Source: VAZQ01 sp963807865 (GTDB lineage Bacteria; Pseudomonadota; Alphaproteobacteria; Rhizobiales; Xanthobacteraceae). From it: 64,000 nucleotides of DNA. Below, piece by piece: positions 26,820 to 35,514 of this stretch. The translations under genes and the position numbers were made by a program. Numbering within the stretch: position 1 is the first letter of the stretch; the number at the start of each line of letters is the position of its first letter. The notes under the pieces are model-generated. The model saw nothing but the letters and a program-made list of their open reading frames with translations. It was not told the DNA's origin and did no database searches. Location of the stretch: NCBI GenBank assembly GCA_963807865.1, contig CAWEDK010000017.1:124001-188000 (forward strand), in the 5' to 3' direction.

Positions 26820-27878
26820 TCATATTACCTGGCCCATCACCGCGTCAGGCTTCTTCTCTGCGAGGAAGCGCTCCGCCGTCAGCGGCACACCGTCTGGTCC
26901 GGCGACGACCTTGACGCCGGCAAAGCTCGTCGCCTCCTCGACCCAGCTTTTCGGCGCGGGCAGACCCCAGAGATTGCTGTTGACGCCGGGCTGAACCGGG
27001 CATGCCACGGGCTCGTCGTCGATGTCGATGATCTGGATGCCAGGCAGCAGCAGTTCTGTGCGATGGCCGTCAGGATCGCGCACATAGGCGTAATAGGAGT
27101 GCTGATGTCCGTGCCGTCCCGGGCCGTGCTCGAGCCGGTCCTTGAATCCGAGGTTGCCGGCGATGTCGCAGGCGCGAACAATGTCATTGAATGACTCCAC
27201 CACATAGCCGGCGTGATGGAAGCGCGGACCCGTGCGTGTGAGAAACACGATGTCCCACGGGTTGTCCTTCCTGTGCAAGAAAGTTCCGACGACCTTTCCG
27301 GCGCTTTCGACCACGATGTAGTCGGAAATGCGGAAGCCAAGATTCATATAGAACTTCGCGTTCGTCATCACGTCCGGCACCAGCACCTGGTAATGGTCCA
27401 TGCGGAGCGCCGCAGCTCCGCGATGCATATGCTTCTTGGTGTGCATCCTCGGCACGGTCGGCATGGTAGCGCAAAGCTCCACCGGCGTGCCGGCAGGATC
27501 GTTGAAGTGGAGCGTACGGGCCTGGTGCGGGACTTCGACAAAGGTCGACTGGATGCCGATCCCATCGAAATACGCCTTCGCCTTGTCGAGGTCTTCGTCC
27601 ATGAACACGCGGAAACCGACGCGCTCGCACATGGGCTGCCCGTTGGTGCGCTTCAGCGTGAGGCTGTGATGGCACCGCTCCTCCACGCCGCGCAGCCACA
27701 GGGTGTCCGGCGTCTCGTCGGTGACGATCAGCCCGATCACCTCGGTGTAGAAGTCGCGGCTTGCAGCGAGGTCGCGAGCGGTGAAGGCGAGATGGCTTGC
27801 CCGCGTGATGTTGAACGGCGGGAAGAAATTGGTTTTCGGCAGTTCCATATTCGCACTCTTCGGCCTGTCAGAAGGCAT
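26820..27878 (-). CDS. Extradiol ring-cleavage dioxygenase, HpaD/HPCD-like VOC family
   Basis: A 352-residue type I extradiol dioxygenase with an N-terminal and a catalytic C-terminal VOC domain. The metal triad is intact: His162 (DHYQVLVPD), His221 or His222 (RFHHAGYVV) and Glu275 (HRTELLLPG). The order and the long C-terminal tail (RFLAEKK) resemble homoprotocatechuate 2,3-dioxygenase (about 360 residues, Fe or Mn). It should cleave a catechol next to its hydroxyls. The start overlaps a close-set Bug gene end by a 4-bp gap; an internal ATG at 27848 is possible. Confidence 0.87.
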   Translation of the reverse strand: MPSDRPKSANMELPKTNFFPPFNITRASHLAFTARDLAASRDFYTEVIGLIVTDETPDTLWLRGVEERCHHSLTLKRTNGQPMCERVGFRVFMDEDLDKAKAYFDGIGIQSTFVEVPHQARTLHFNDPAGTPVELCATMPTVPRMHTKKHMHRGAAALRMDHYQVLVPDVMTNAKFYMNLGFRISDYIVVESAGKVVGTFLHRKDNPWDIVFLTRTGPRFHHAGYVVESFNDIVRACDIAGNLGFKDRLEHGPGRHGHQHSYYAYVRDPDGHRTELLLPGIQIIDIDDEPVACPVQPGVNSNLWGLPAPKSWVEEATSFAGVKVVAGPDGVPLTAERFLAEKKPDAVMGQVI

Positions 27879-27882
27879 ACTG

Positions 27883-28890
27883 CTAACTCTTGATCTGTAC
27901 GCCGGTGTCGCGGACGATTTTACCCCATTGCGCGAGCTCCCGGTCGATCATCTCGCCATAGGCAGCTGGCGACAGTACGCCCGGAACGTAGGACGCCGCC
28001 ACCAGCCGGTCGCGGATGGCGCCGGTCGTGTTCATTTTCACGATTTCCGCACCTAACGCCGCGATCAGCTTCGGCGAGGTGCCCTTGGGCGCCAGCAAAC
28101 CGTTGGCCACATAAAGCTCGTCGAAGCCGTCGTAGCCGAGCTCCCTGAACGTCGGAACGTCGGGCGCCGCCACTGACCGCGCTGGGCCGGTCACCGCGAG
28201 CCCGATCACCTTTCCCGAATGGCGTAAGCCCTCGGAGTTACCCGGCGTATCGAAGGTGAATTGCAGGGTGCCCGCCGCCGCGGCCAGAAGCTGCTGCGTC
28301 GTGCCGGGGTAGGGCACGTGTTGGCCGGTGATGCCGGTCTGTTTCAGGAAAAGCTCGGTGACGAGATGTCCGCCGGTCCCGATGCCGGGCGAGCCCCAGT
28401 TGAGCTCGCCCGGCCGCGCCTTGGCGTAGTCGACGAACTCCTTGAGCGTCTTGATGCCGAGACTGGCATTCACCACCAGGAGGAACGGAAAGGTGAACAG
28501 GAGCGCGATCGGATCGAAGTCGCGTTTGACGTTCACCGGCGAGCCGCTGATGACCAGCGGCGCGAGCACGATGTGGCTGTTCGAGGCGAGCAGGATGGTG
28601 TGACCGTCGGGCGCCGAACGCGCCACCGCCATGCAGCCGAGCGAGCCCGAGCCGCCGGGCATGTTTTCCAATATGAAGCTCTGGCCAAACCTGTCCTTCA
28701 GGTTATCGGTGTAGAAGCGGAAGTTTTGTCCCGGTCCGCCCGTCGCGGTCGGCGAGATCACCCGCACCGCGCGATGCGGCCAGCCGTCCACGGTCTGCTG
28801 CGCGAAGGCGCCGCGAGCACCAAATCCCGCCAGCGCCGACGCGCCGAATACACCACCAAACGCACCGACGAATTGCCTGCGGGTCCGCAT
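27883..28890 (-). CDS. TTT (Bug) family substrate-binding protein
   Basis: A 335-residue receptor. I prefer the ATG at 28890, 7 bp after GGGAGGA; 28896 is another in-frame ATG. The leader MRTRRQFVGAFGGVFGASALAGFGARGAFAQ looks like a Tat-type signal (RTRRQF). Bug features are WPHRAVRVISPTATGGPGQNFR, ENMPGGSGSLG and PDGHTILLASN. It lies 4 bp upstream of the extradiol dioxygenase gene on the same strand, so it probably brings in an aromatic acid for that enzyme. Confidence 0.9.
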   Translation of the reverse strand: MRTRRQFVGAFGGVFGASALAGFGARGAFAQQTVDGWPHRAVRVISPTATGGPGQNFRFYTDNLKDRFGQSFILENMPGGSGSLGCMAVARSAPDGHTILLASNSHIVLAPLVISGSPVNVKRDFDPIALLFTFPFLLVVNASLGIKTLKEFVDYAKARPGELNWGSPGIGTGGHLVTELFLKQTGITGQHVPYPGTTQQLLAAAAGTLQFTFDTPGNSEGLRHSGKVIGLAVTGPARSVAAPDVPTFRELGYDGFDELYVANGLLAPKGTSPKLIAALGAEIVKMNTTGAIRDRLVAASYVPGVLSPAAYGEMIDRELAQWGKIVRDTGVQIKS

Positions 28891-28981
28891 CGTCATTCCT
28901 CCCACGTCATTGTTGACGGCGCTTTTGCGCCTTGGGACAAAGCATGCATGATGACGCGACGTCCGATCAATAGCGCCGCGG

Positions 28982-29058
28982 CTAGTGTCCCGATTCCGAA
29001 GTTCGCCTTATTTCTGCGGCACCCCCATTTTCCGAACTTCGGAATCGAAGGACACTGG
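28982..29058. repeat. Palindromic repeat element, copy 1 of a tandem pair
   Basis: A 77-bp imperfect palindrome opening CTAGTGTCC and closing GGACACTGG. The inner arm GATTCCGAAGTTCG pairs exactly with CGAACTTCGGAATC around a loop of about 27 bp. It lies in the gap between a leftward Bug gene and the rightward metE-like gene. It shares the CTAGTGT...ACACTGG ends with the next element but has a different stem. Confidence 0.75.
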
Positions 29059-29070
29059 CAACTCATTGAT

Positions 29071-29148
29071 CTAGTGTGGCTTTGGTTCAGAAGTCCGCAG
29101 CACGGACTCGCCGCAAGAGTGATGCGGACTTCTGAACCGCCACACTGG
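29071..29148. repeat. Palindromic repeat element, copy 2 of a tandem pair
   Basis: A 78-bp imperfect palindrome opening CTAGTGTGG and closing CCACACTGG. The inner arm GGTTCAGAAGTCCGCA pairs exactly with TGCGGACTTCTGAACC around a loop of about 23 bp. It ends 17 bp before the metE-like ATG, so it could also affect that gene's leader. Confidence 0.75.
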
Positions 29149-29165
29149 TAGGAGCGTGAAAACGA

Positions 29166-30197
29166 ATGGCTGAAGGTCTTTTGCCAACGACCGTTGTGGG
29201 CAGCTACCCACAGCCGGGCTGGCTGGTGGATCGCGAATTGCTGAAAGCCAGCGTGCCGCGGGTGCGCATGCATGAACTTTGGCACGTGAGGGAGCCGTTT
29301 CTTAAGGAGGCGCAGGACGACGCGACGATCCTCGCCATCCGCGACATGGAGCAAGCCGGCATCGATATCGTCACCGATGGCGAGATGCGCCGCGAGAGTT
29401 ACTCCAATCGCTTCGCCACTGCGCTCGATGGAATCGACAACGACAATCCCGCTGTCATCACTAACCGCGCCGGGCGCTCGGTCAGCGTGCCGCGCGTGGT
29501 GGGAAAAATCCGCCGCCGCAGTCCGGTCGAAGTCGAGGACATGAGATTCCTGCGTAGGCACACGCAGCGCAAGGCCAAGATGACGCTGCCCGGCCCGTTC
29601 ACGATGGCGCAGCAGGCCAAGAACGAGTTCTACAAGGACGCAGACGAAATGGTGATGGACTTCGCCGCTGCGGTGAACGAGGAGGTGAAGGACCTCGAGG
29701 CCGCGGGTGCTGACGTGATCCAACTCGACGATCCCTGGCTGCGCAACGATCCCGCCGCCGCCAAGCGCATCGCTGTACGCGCGCTCAATCGCGCATTGCA
29801 GGGGCTGAAGGTCACGACAGTAGTGCATCTGTGTTTCGGCTATGCGGCGGTCGTGGCGGGTCAGAAGCCATCCGGCTACTCGTTCCTGCCGCAACTCGCC
29901 GACTGCTCGGCCGATCAGATCTCCATCGAAGCGGCGCAGCCGCACCTCGACCTCGGCATCCTGAAAGACCTCTCCGGCAAGGTAATCATGCTCGGTGTGA
30001 TCGATCTCGGCGATCGGGCTGTCGAGACACCCGACATCGTCGCTGCGCGAATTCGTGCCGCGCTGAACTACGTCGAAGCCGACAAACTCGTCGTCGCGCC
30101 CGACTGCGGTATGAAGTATCTCAGCCGCGCCACTGCTTTCAGCAAGTTGCAGTCGATGGTTAACGGCGCGGAGGCCGTACGTGCCGAGATCAGCTGA
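29166..30197 (+). CDS. Cobalamin-independent methionine synthase-like protein, catalytic domain only
   Basis: A 343-residue barrel matching the C-terminal half of MetE. The zinc ligands are all present: His221 and Cys223 (VVHLCFGY), Glu255 (QISIEAAQP) and Cys314 (VAPDCGMKYL). The N-terminal domain of true MetE (about 750 residues) is missing, as in archaeal-type and catabolic methyltransferases. The phosphate/folate loop VGSYPQP is at the start. It is a single gene between divergent and convergent Bug genes. Methyl transfer from an O- or N-methylated substrate is more likely than methionine supply, by context only. Confidence 0.88.
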   Translation: MAEGLLPTTVVGSYPQPGWLVDRELLKASVPRVRMHELWHVREPFLKEAQDDATILAIRDMEQAGIDIVTDGEMRRESYSNRFATALDGIDNDNPAVITNRAGRSVSVPRVVGKIRRRSPVEVEDMRFLRRHTQRKAKMTLPGPFTMAQQAKNEFYKDADEMVMDFAAAVNEEVKDLEAAGADVIQLDDPWLRNDPAAAKRIAVRALNRALQGLKVTTVVHLCFGYAAVVAGQKPSGYSFLPQLADCSADQISIEAAQPHLDLGILKDLSGKVIMLGVIDLGDRAVETPDIVAARIRAALNYVEADKLVVAPDCGMKYLSRATAFSKLQSMVNGAEAVRAEIS

Positions 30198-30301
30198 CAG
30201 GTCCCGCCGGGCCGCTTCCTGCTGGCCACCTTTGTTCGATGCCCGCTACAGGGATTGTCTGTGATGAAATCGGCCATTTTTGATCTTGCTGGGACGGCGA
30301 C

Positions 30302-31288
30302 CTAGTCCGCTTTGATTCCCATCTCGGTGACGAGCTGCCCGTAGGTTGCGTAGAAGCGGTCGATGTGAGCCTTGACGCCGGCGATGGTGTTTTCGGCGGG
30401 TTCCGGGACGGTGTGACCGAACGCGATCAGCTTGTCGCGCACCTCCTTATTGCCCAGCGTCGCCGCGATCTCCTTGTTCAGGTAGGTCTGGATCGCTTCC
30501 GGAAGGCCCTTCGGCCCGATCACAAAGTTGGTGATCTGGATCGCGACGTCGATCCCGGATTCGCGGATGGTCGGCACGTCCGGCATCCTGGACGAGCGCT
30601 TGTCGCTGGCGATTGCCAGCGGGATCACCTTGCCTTCCTGAATTTGCGGCAGCACCAGCGTCTGGGTGTCGAACATGACCTGGACGTCGTTCGCCAGCAG
30701 CGCCTGCATCATGGGGCCGTTGCCGCGATAGGGAACATGGACCATGTCGACCTTGGCGAGCTTGATGAATTGCGCCCCGGTGAGGTGCTGCGGGCCGCCC
30801 GTGCCGGACGAGCCCCAGTTGATCTTGCCCGGATTGGCCCGCGCGTACGCCATGAACTCGCCGAACGTCTTGTAGCGGGAGGCATTTGCGCTGTTGGTCA
30901 CCAGCACGAACGGATACGAATAGACTGCAGCGACCGGCGTGAAGTCGTTGCTCGGGTGCCACGGCAACTTTTGCAGCGCCGCAAGTGTGGCATGTGAACT
31001 GGTGGTGAGAAGCAGCGTGTAGCCGTCGGGGTCCGAACGCATCAGTTCATTGACCGCGATGGCGCCGCCGGCGCCAGGCTTCGCCTCGACGATGATGGGC
31101 TGGCCGATCTGTTCCGAGAGCCGCTGGCCGACGATGCGGGCCACCACGTCGGTGCCGCCGCCCGCGGCGAATGGAATCAGAATGCGGATCGCCCGATTGG
31201 GATATTTCGTCTGGGCAAAAGCGCTTGGCGTCGTGGCGGCCAGGATAGTGGCAGCGAACAATGTGCTGAACAGGCGGTTGATCGGCAT
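30302..31288 (-). CDS. TTT (Bug) family substrate-binding protein
   Basis: A 328-residue receptor from the ATG at 31288, with a 26-residue Sec signal peptide (MPINRLFSTLFAATILAATTPSAFAQ). A GTG at 31315 overlaps the stop of the upstream isomerase-like gene and may couple translation. Bug features: YPNRAIRILIPFAAGGGTDVVARIV, PDGYTLLLTTSSH and VPYRGNGPMMQALL. The partner upstream gene encodes a sugar-phosphate isomerase/epimerase-like protein, so this receptor may bring in a sugar acid or similar polyol acid. Confidence 0.9.
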   Translation of the reverse strand: MPINRLFSTLFAATILAATTPSAFAQTKYPNRAIRILIPFAAGGGTDVVARIVGQRLSEQIGQPIIVEAKPGAGGAIAVNELMRSDPDGYTLLLTTSSHATLAALQKLPWHPSNDFTPVAAVYSYPFVLVTNSANASRYKTFGEFMAYARANPGKINWGSSGTGGPQHLTGAQFIKLAKVDMVHVPYRGNGPMMQALLANDVQVMFDTQTLVLPQIQEGKVIPLAIASDKRSSRMPDVPTIRESGIDVAIQITNFVIGPKGLPEAIQTYLNKEIAATLGNKEVRDKLIAFGHTVPEPAENTIAGVKAHIDRFYATYGQLVTEMGIKAD

Positions 31289-31311
31289 GGTGGGCGTTCC
31301 GTTGCAGGCGT

Positions 31312-32160
31312 TCACGAAATTGGGTTGGTCAGGGGCGGCTCGAACGGGGCGAGCGAGCGCAGGTAGCGCGCGCTGTTGGCGGCGTCTTCCTGCGGTTTGC
31401 CGAGCGACGCCTGGTGCATGGTGACGTGGTCATCGTAGCCGATCTCCGCCAGAGCGCCCGTGACGCTTGGGAAATCGATCCCGCCGGGCTCCCACATCGG
31501 AATCTGGTCGAATCGAATTTCGCCGCGGCGCCAGGTCAGGATCCTGGACTGGCCTTCCGGGTGGATGCGGTGGTTCTGCAAATAGACGTTGATGATGTGA
31601 GGCGCGAGCCGCTTGATAGTCTCGCGGCCGTAAGGCTCGCCGCACAGCTCGAGGTTGGCGGGCTCGTAGGTCAGTCCGAAGTTGCTGCGACCGATGCGGC
31701 GTAGCACGTCAAGCGTGCCGTCGATCGTCTCGAACAGCGATTTGGTGTGGCACTGGTGGGCGAGGCGGATGCCGCGCTCGTTCGCCTCGTCGGCGGCGCG
31801 CTGCGCCCACGGGATGTCTTCGTCCTTACGCAAGGCGACGCGGACGATATCCGCGCCGAGGATCTCCGCGAGATCGAGATAGGGACCGATCCGGCGCAGC
31901 GCCTGCGGACCTTCGTCGGTGTTCTCCGGGATCGGAAAGTCGCCGGTCACCATGGAGACGCTGAGCCCGCGCTCGCACAGCATGTTGACGTGGCCAATGA
32001 GCTCGGCGCGAGGCGTCTGGATGCTCAGTTGCGAGGCGCGCATGCACAGCGCGTGATAGCCACTGGTGACGGCAATGTCGGCGAGTTCGGCGAGCGACAC
32101 CGCTGCTTCGCGCTTGGCGAAGAACTTCTCGCCAATGCGGACGGACAGGCAGAGTTTCAC
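31312..32160 (-). CDS. Sugar phosphate isomerase/epimerase-like TIM-barrel protein
   Basis: A 282-residue xylose-isomerase-like barrel from the GTG at 32160; the frame upstream is low-complexity and unlike the family. Conserved blocks include SVRIGEKFFAKREAAVSLAEL, LGADIVRVALRKDED, LAHQCHTKSLFETIDGT, and FGLTYEPANLELCGEPYGRETI, where acidic and histidine residues that bind metal in relatives are placed. The reaction is unknown. It is followed immediately by a Bug receptor gene, so uptake and first conversion of one substrate are probably linked. Confidence 0.85.
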   Translation of the reverse strand: MKLCLSVRIGEKFFAKREAAVSLAELADIAVTSGYHALCMRASQLSIQTPRAELIGHVNMLCERGLSVSMVTGDFPIPENTDEGPQALRRIGPYLDLAEILGADIVRVALRKDEDIPWAQRAADEANERGIRLAHQCHTKSLFETIDGTLDVLRRIGRSNFGLTYEPANLELCGEPYGRETIKRLAPHIINVYLQNHRIHPEGQSRILTWRRGEIRFDQIPMWEPGGIDFPSVTGALAEIGYDDHVTMHQASLGKPQEDAANSARYLRSLAPFEPPLTNPIS

Positions 32161-32323
32161 GGGTAAAGTCTCATCCCGCCGGTGTGGGCTGTCAAGCGCC
32201 GGGGCGGGCGGTGCCGCGCCTATCTCCGAAGCCGAGTTTGCCGGTGTCCGCGTCTCGGCGCAATTCGTTAAGACGTGCATGCCGGTGCGAGCACGGCCTC
32301 ATGTTAGCGGACGGATGGGAGGC

Positions 32324-32485
32324 GAGGGCAGGGGCAGTCCACCAACCGAAATCGTCAATCGTCTTAACGAGGTGCTCAATCGAGGCGCAAATAGTTCGGA
32401 GATATTGCCAAAGCTCAAGCAGTCCGACATCGAGGTCGAGTGCCGGTCAATTCTCGATCACGAGGTTGAAGAGAAGGCGTGGTAG
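32324..32485 (+). pseudogene. C-terminal fragment of a Bug receptor gene
   Basis: A frame ending at 32485 reads PPTEIVNRLNEVLNRGANSSEILPKLKQSDIEVE. This matches the C-terminal helix region of Bug proteins, where GTPxEIVxRLNxxxNxxLxxPEVxxxLxxxGxE is typical. No signal peptide or core domain precedes it. It is probably a relic of a ninth receptor gene. The surrounding 32161-32607 shows no other gene. Confidence 0.55.
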
Positions 32486-32607
32486 CTGACAATTCAATTC
32501 GATCCTGTCCGTCAGGCCGGGGCGCCTTGATTCCAAGCTAGGTTCCTTGCATTGCTCATCGTCACAGGTATGATCGCCCCTTCAAAGGATACAGATGGGA
32601 ACGATCG

Positions 32608-32829
32608 ATGGGTTACCTCGTCAGGGGCACAAACTTGGTCGGGACAATCACACTGCGCCGAGTTTCATCAGTTGGTGCGATCAAGAAAGCTAGGGAACTC
32701 ATCGCGGATGGGTACCGAGAGGTGCAGATTACCGCACCGGATGGTCACCGCTTTGAGCGTGAAGACTTCAACAAGTTAGCGAGCGCTTCAGATCGCGGCC
32801 TTCTGCGCGCCGACGAGACGATCGATTGA
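32608..32829 (+). CDS. Small hypothetical protein
   Basis: A 73-residue protein, MGYLVRGTNLVGTITLRRVSS at the start and ending in LLRADETID. It has a predicted short beta-hairpin then a helix (AIKKARELIADGYREVQIT) and a closing strand, and no membrane segment. Short proteins of this type are common in rhizobia, as I recall, and have no known function. A weak GGGAA lies upstream of the ATG. Codon use fits the neighbours. Confidence 0.6.
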   Translation: MGYLVRGTNLVGTITLRRVSSVGAIKKARELIADGYREVQITAPDGHRFEREDFNKLASASDRGLLRADETID

Positions 32830-33230
32830 AAAGGCGCGCCGTACAGTATTCGCCTCGCTCAAGGGCGAGGTCATCACAGAGAGGGTAGCTGTTTGGCTTG
32901 CTGTTAGTGGCCATAGCGAAGATGCCGAGAATTTTGCAGGGCTGTCGGGCCGCCGACCATCCTCACTGCGCGCGCATCGCCTCGATGCTCTGCTAGATGT
33001 GGGTGCGCGCCTGCTTCCACTGATGCCTCATTTGTCCCCGCCTTGTTGTCGGTCATGGCCGCTCCTTTCGCCTTCCGGCGGAGGAGCTAGCCGATATGGA
33101 GCGTGCCCGGCGGGCGATGCTTCCTGTTTCACGGTGCGAAACGATCCCACAAAGGCTGTACCGTCGGCTGTTGGGTCGGCTAGGGTTCGGGAAAATACCG
33201 GCGCTCCAACGCGCGGCACGGGAGGACATC
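32830..33230. other. Intergenic region without a recognisable gene
   Basis: About 400 bp between the small hypothetical gene and the next Bug gene. Open frames on both strands (for example 33028-33219 on the minus strand) have no family features. The end holds the ribosome-binding site GGGAGGAC for the Bug gene. Nothing else is seen. Confidence 0.4.
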
Positions 33231-34211
33231 ATGAAAACTTGCATCACTCGAAGGGCCGCCATCGCCATCGCCACGGCGGGCCTCTGCGCGGGACCGTCGG
33301 CCGCCTGGGCACAGGCTTGGCCGTCGCGACCCGTCACCATCATCCTGCCGTTTGCCGCCGGCGGGGGGACCGACCTGCTGGCGCGTGCGCTCGCGCAGGA
33401 TCTGGGCGAGAGATTTAGCCAGCAGTTCGTCGTCGACAATCGCGCCGGCGCAGGCGGCAATGTCGGCGCCGGTGCCGTCGCCAAGGCCGCTCCCGACGGC
33501 TACACGTTATTGTTCGGCACGCCTGGGCCGCTCGCGAACAACAAGCTGATGTACAAGAGCCTGCCGTTCGATCCGGAGCAGGCCTTCACGCCGATCGTGC
33601 TGATCGCCAAGTCGCCCCTCATCATCGCGGCGAAAGCGTCGCTTCCGGTGAAGGATATCAAGGAGCTTGCGGCGCACGCCAAGGCAAATCCCGGCAAGCT
33701 CAATGTCGGCGTCCCCGGCAACGGAACCCTTGGCCACATCACCTCGGTGCTGGTGCAGAAGGAACTCGGGATCAGCATGACGAACGTGCCGTATCGTGGC
33801 ACGGCGCTGGTGGCCAACGACCTGCTCGGAGGCCAAGTCGACGTCGCGATGGATTTCATGCCAACGTACGTGCCGCTGGTGCGCGAGGGCAAGATTCGCG
33901 CGCTTGCCGTCACCACCACTCAACGATCGAGCGATCTGCCGGACGTGAAGACCGTGCAGGAAGCCGGCTTCCGAGGATTCGAGGCCACCGCCTGGTATGC
34001 TCTGGCGGCGCCGGCGGGTACGCCGAACGAGATTATCGACAAGCTCAACGCCGCCACTAATGCATTCCTGAAGAGCCCAAAGGGACAGGAAGTGCTTGCC
34101 AGCCTGAGCATGCAGGCCGTCGGCGGACCTCCGGCTGATCTGAAGGCCTTCATCGCCTCCGAATTGCAGAAGTGGGGCCCGGTGGTGAAGGAAGCGAACA
34201 TCTCTATGTGA
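33231..34211 (+). CDS. TTT (Bug) family substrate-binding protein
   Basis: A 326-residue receptor. The ATG at 33231 follows GGGAGGAC by a normal spacing; the open frame extends further upstream without family character. The signal peptide ends at AWAQ (MKTCITRRAAIAIATAGLCAGPSAAWAQ). Bug features: WPSRPVTIILPFAAGGGTDLLAR, VDNRAGAGGNVG, PDGYTLLFGTPG and VPYRGTALVANDLLGG. It is followed 23 bp later by a frameshifted MaoC gene, so receptor and hydratase were probably one unit. Confidence 0.92.
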   Translation: MKTCITRRAAIAIATAGLCAGPSAAWAQAWPSRPVTIILPFAAGGGTDLLARALAQDLGERFSQQFVVDNRAGAGGNVGAGAVAKAAPDGYTLLFGTPGPLANNKLMYKSLPFDPEQAFTPIVLIAKSPLIIAAKASLPVKDIKELAAHAKANPGKLNVGVPGNGTLGHITSVLVQKELGISMTNVPYRGTALVANDLLGGQVDVAMDFMPTYVPLVREGKIRALAVTTTQRSSDLPDVKTVQEAGFRGFEATAWYALAAPAGTPNEIIDKLNAATNAFLKSPKGQEVLASLSMQAVGGPPADLKAFIASELQKWGPVVKEANISM

Positions 34212-34234
34212 CGCGGCGTTCGGGATCAGTCCAT

Positions 34235-34697
34235 ATGGCGAAGTACCTCGAGGATTTTCGCGAAGGGGAAATCTGGCAGCAGCGGATCGATCGTGATCGG
34301 AGAGGACGAGATGGTCGCCTACGCCAAGGCGAACGATCCGCAGCCGATCCATGTCGACCCGAACGCGGCCAAGAACGGGCCGTTCGGCGGAATCATTGCC
34401 AGCGGCTGGCAGATCGCTGCGCTATCCATGCGGCTTTTCGTCGAGGCCGGCGGTTACGGCGATGCGCCCATCGTCGGAATCGGCATCGACGAACTACGCT
34501 GGAGGCAAGTGGTGCGCCCCGGCGATGCACTCCGCACCACCCGTGAGATCGTCGAAGTGCGCAGGTCCGCGTCCAAGCCGGACCGCGGAATGATCCGCAC
34601 TCGCGTGACCGTCTTAAATCAGCGCGACGAGACGGTGATGACGTATTATTCGCTCGGCCAGGTGCGGGCGCGCAGTACGGTCCCTGAAGGGACATGA
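34235..34697 (+). pseudogene. MaoC-family hydratase, frameshifted by a 4-bp duplication
   Basis: The N-terminus MAKYLEDFREGEIWQQRI (from 34235) and the rest, VIGEDEMVAYAKANDPQPIHVDPNAAKN to 34697, are in different frames. Between them the sequence has ATCG twice in tandem (34286-34293); removing one copy restores one 154-residue hot-dog protein with the intact hydratase motif ANDPQPIHVD. A GTG at 34293 could start a truncated protein lacking about 20 residues. The duplication looks like replication slippage rather than a homopolymer reading error. Confidence 0.8.
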
Positions 34698-34718
34698 CTC
34701 GCCAACTTATTGAGTGGC

Positions 34719-34763
34719 GCATGATCTTTTCAGCGAACCGGATTCCACTTCGCTGGATCATGC
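34719..34763. repeat. Rhizobiales-type intergenic palindrome
   Basis: Outer arms GCATGATC and GATCATGC enclose inner arms CAGCGAA and TTCGCTG around CCGGATTCCAC. The overall form is close to the widespread rhizobial palindromes carrying GCATGATC...ACCGG...CCAC...GATCATGC. It sits exactly between two converging genes and can act as a two-way transcript end. Confidence 0.7.
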
Positions 34764-34764
34764 G

Positions 34765-35511
34765 TTAGAGGTGGCGACCCTCGTCGACGATGATGCTGGT
34801 GCCGGTGGCGCTACCCAGATGCGTGACGCAGGCCAGGACAGCGCGTGCGACGTCGTCCGCGGTCGTGACGTGGCGCAACGGCGTGGTTTCGGCGATCTTG
34901 CGCAAACTCGCGGGATCGCGGCCCTTGACGAAGCCGGTGTCGACCGCCGCTGGCGAGACCGACAGCATTCGGATCTTGGGTCCCAGCACCTTGGCGAGCG
35001 CCAGCGTGAGCACGTCGAGGCCCGCCTTGGCCGCGCAATAGGCAAGATTGCTGCCGGCGCCGGTCAATGCCGACACCGACGATATGTTGACGACAACACC
35101 TTGCGGCGTCTTCTCCAACAGCGGCCGGAACGCCCGGATGACGGCGAACGGTCCGCGCAGGTTGGTGCGGGTGACCTGGTCGAAAATCTCGTCGGTCAGG
35201 GCGTCGAGGTCGCCCGCCGGCACCATCACGGTGCGGCCAGCGGAGTTGACCAAGACGTCGATGCGGCCGAAACGCTGCGCCACGGCGTCGGCCGCCGCCT
35301 TTATGCTGTCCCCCTCGTCGATCGTGATCTGAACCGCCATGTGGTCGCCAGGCAGCAGAGCGGCGACGACGCGCTCCGCGGCGGCTCGGTCGCGATGATA
35401 GCCGACGACGACGGTCGCGCCACGGGCTGCGAACAGCCGCGCTGTCGCCTCGCCGATGCCACTGCTGGCGCCGGTCACCACCACAACCCGTCCGGAAAGA
35501 TCGTCGTCCAT
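34765..35511 (-). CDS. SDR-family oxidoreductase
   Basis: A 248-residue short-chain dehydrogenase of the FabG type. The cofactor motif TGASSGIG is at residues 14-21, NSAG near 89, and the active site YCAAK with serine in NISSVS upstream. All catalytic residues are present. The C-terminal GSATGTSIIVDEGRHL is normal. It is 4 bp downstream of the remnant of an acyl-CoA ligase gene. Substrate unknown; a ring alcohol or 3-hydroxyacyl compound would fit. Confidence 0.92.
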   Translation of the reverse strand: MDDDLSGRVVVVTGASSGIGEATARLFAARGATVVVGYHRDRAAAERVVAALLPGDHMAVQITIDEGDSIKAAADAVAQRFGRIDVLVNSAGRTVMVPAGDLDALTDEIFDQVTRTNLRGPFAVIRAFRPLLEKTPQGVVVNISSVSALTGAGSNLAYCAAKAGLDVLTLALAKVLGPKIRMLSVSPAAVDTGFVKGRDPASLRKIAETTPLRHVTTADDVARAVLACVTHLGSATGTSIIVDEGRHL

Positions 35512-35514
35512 TTA

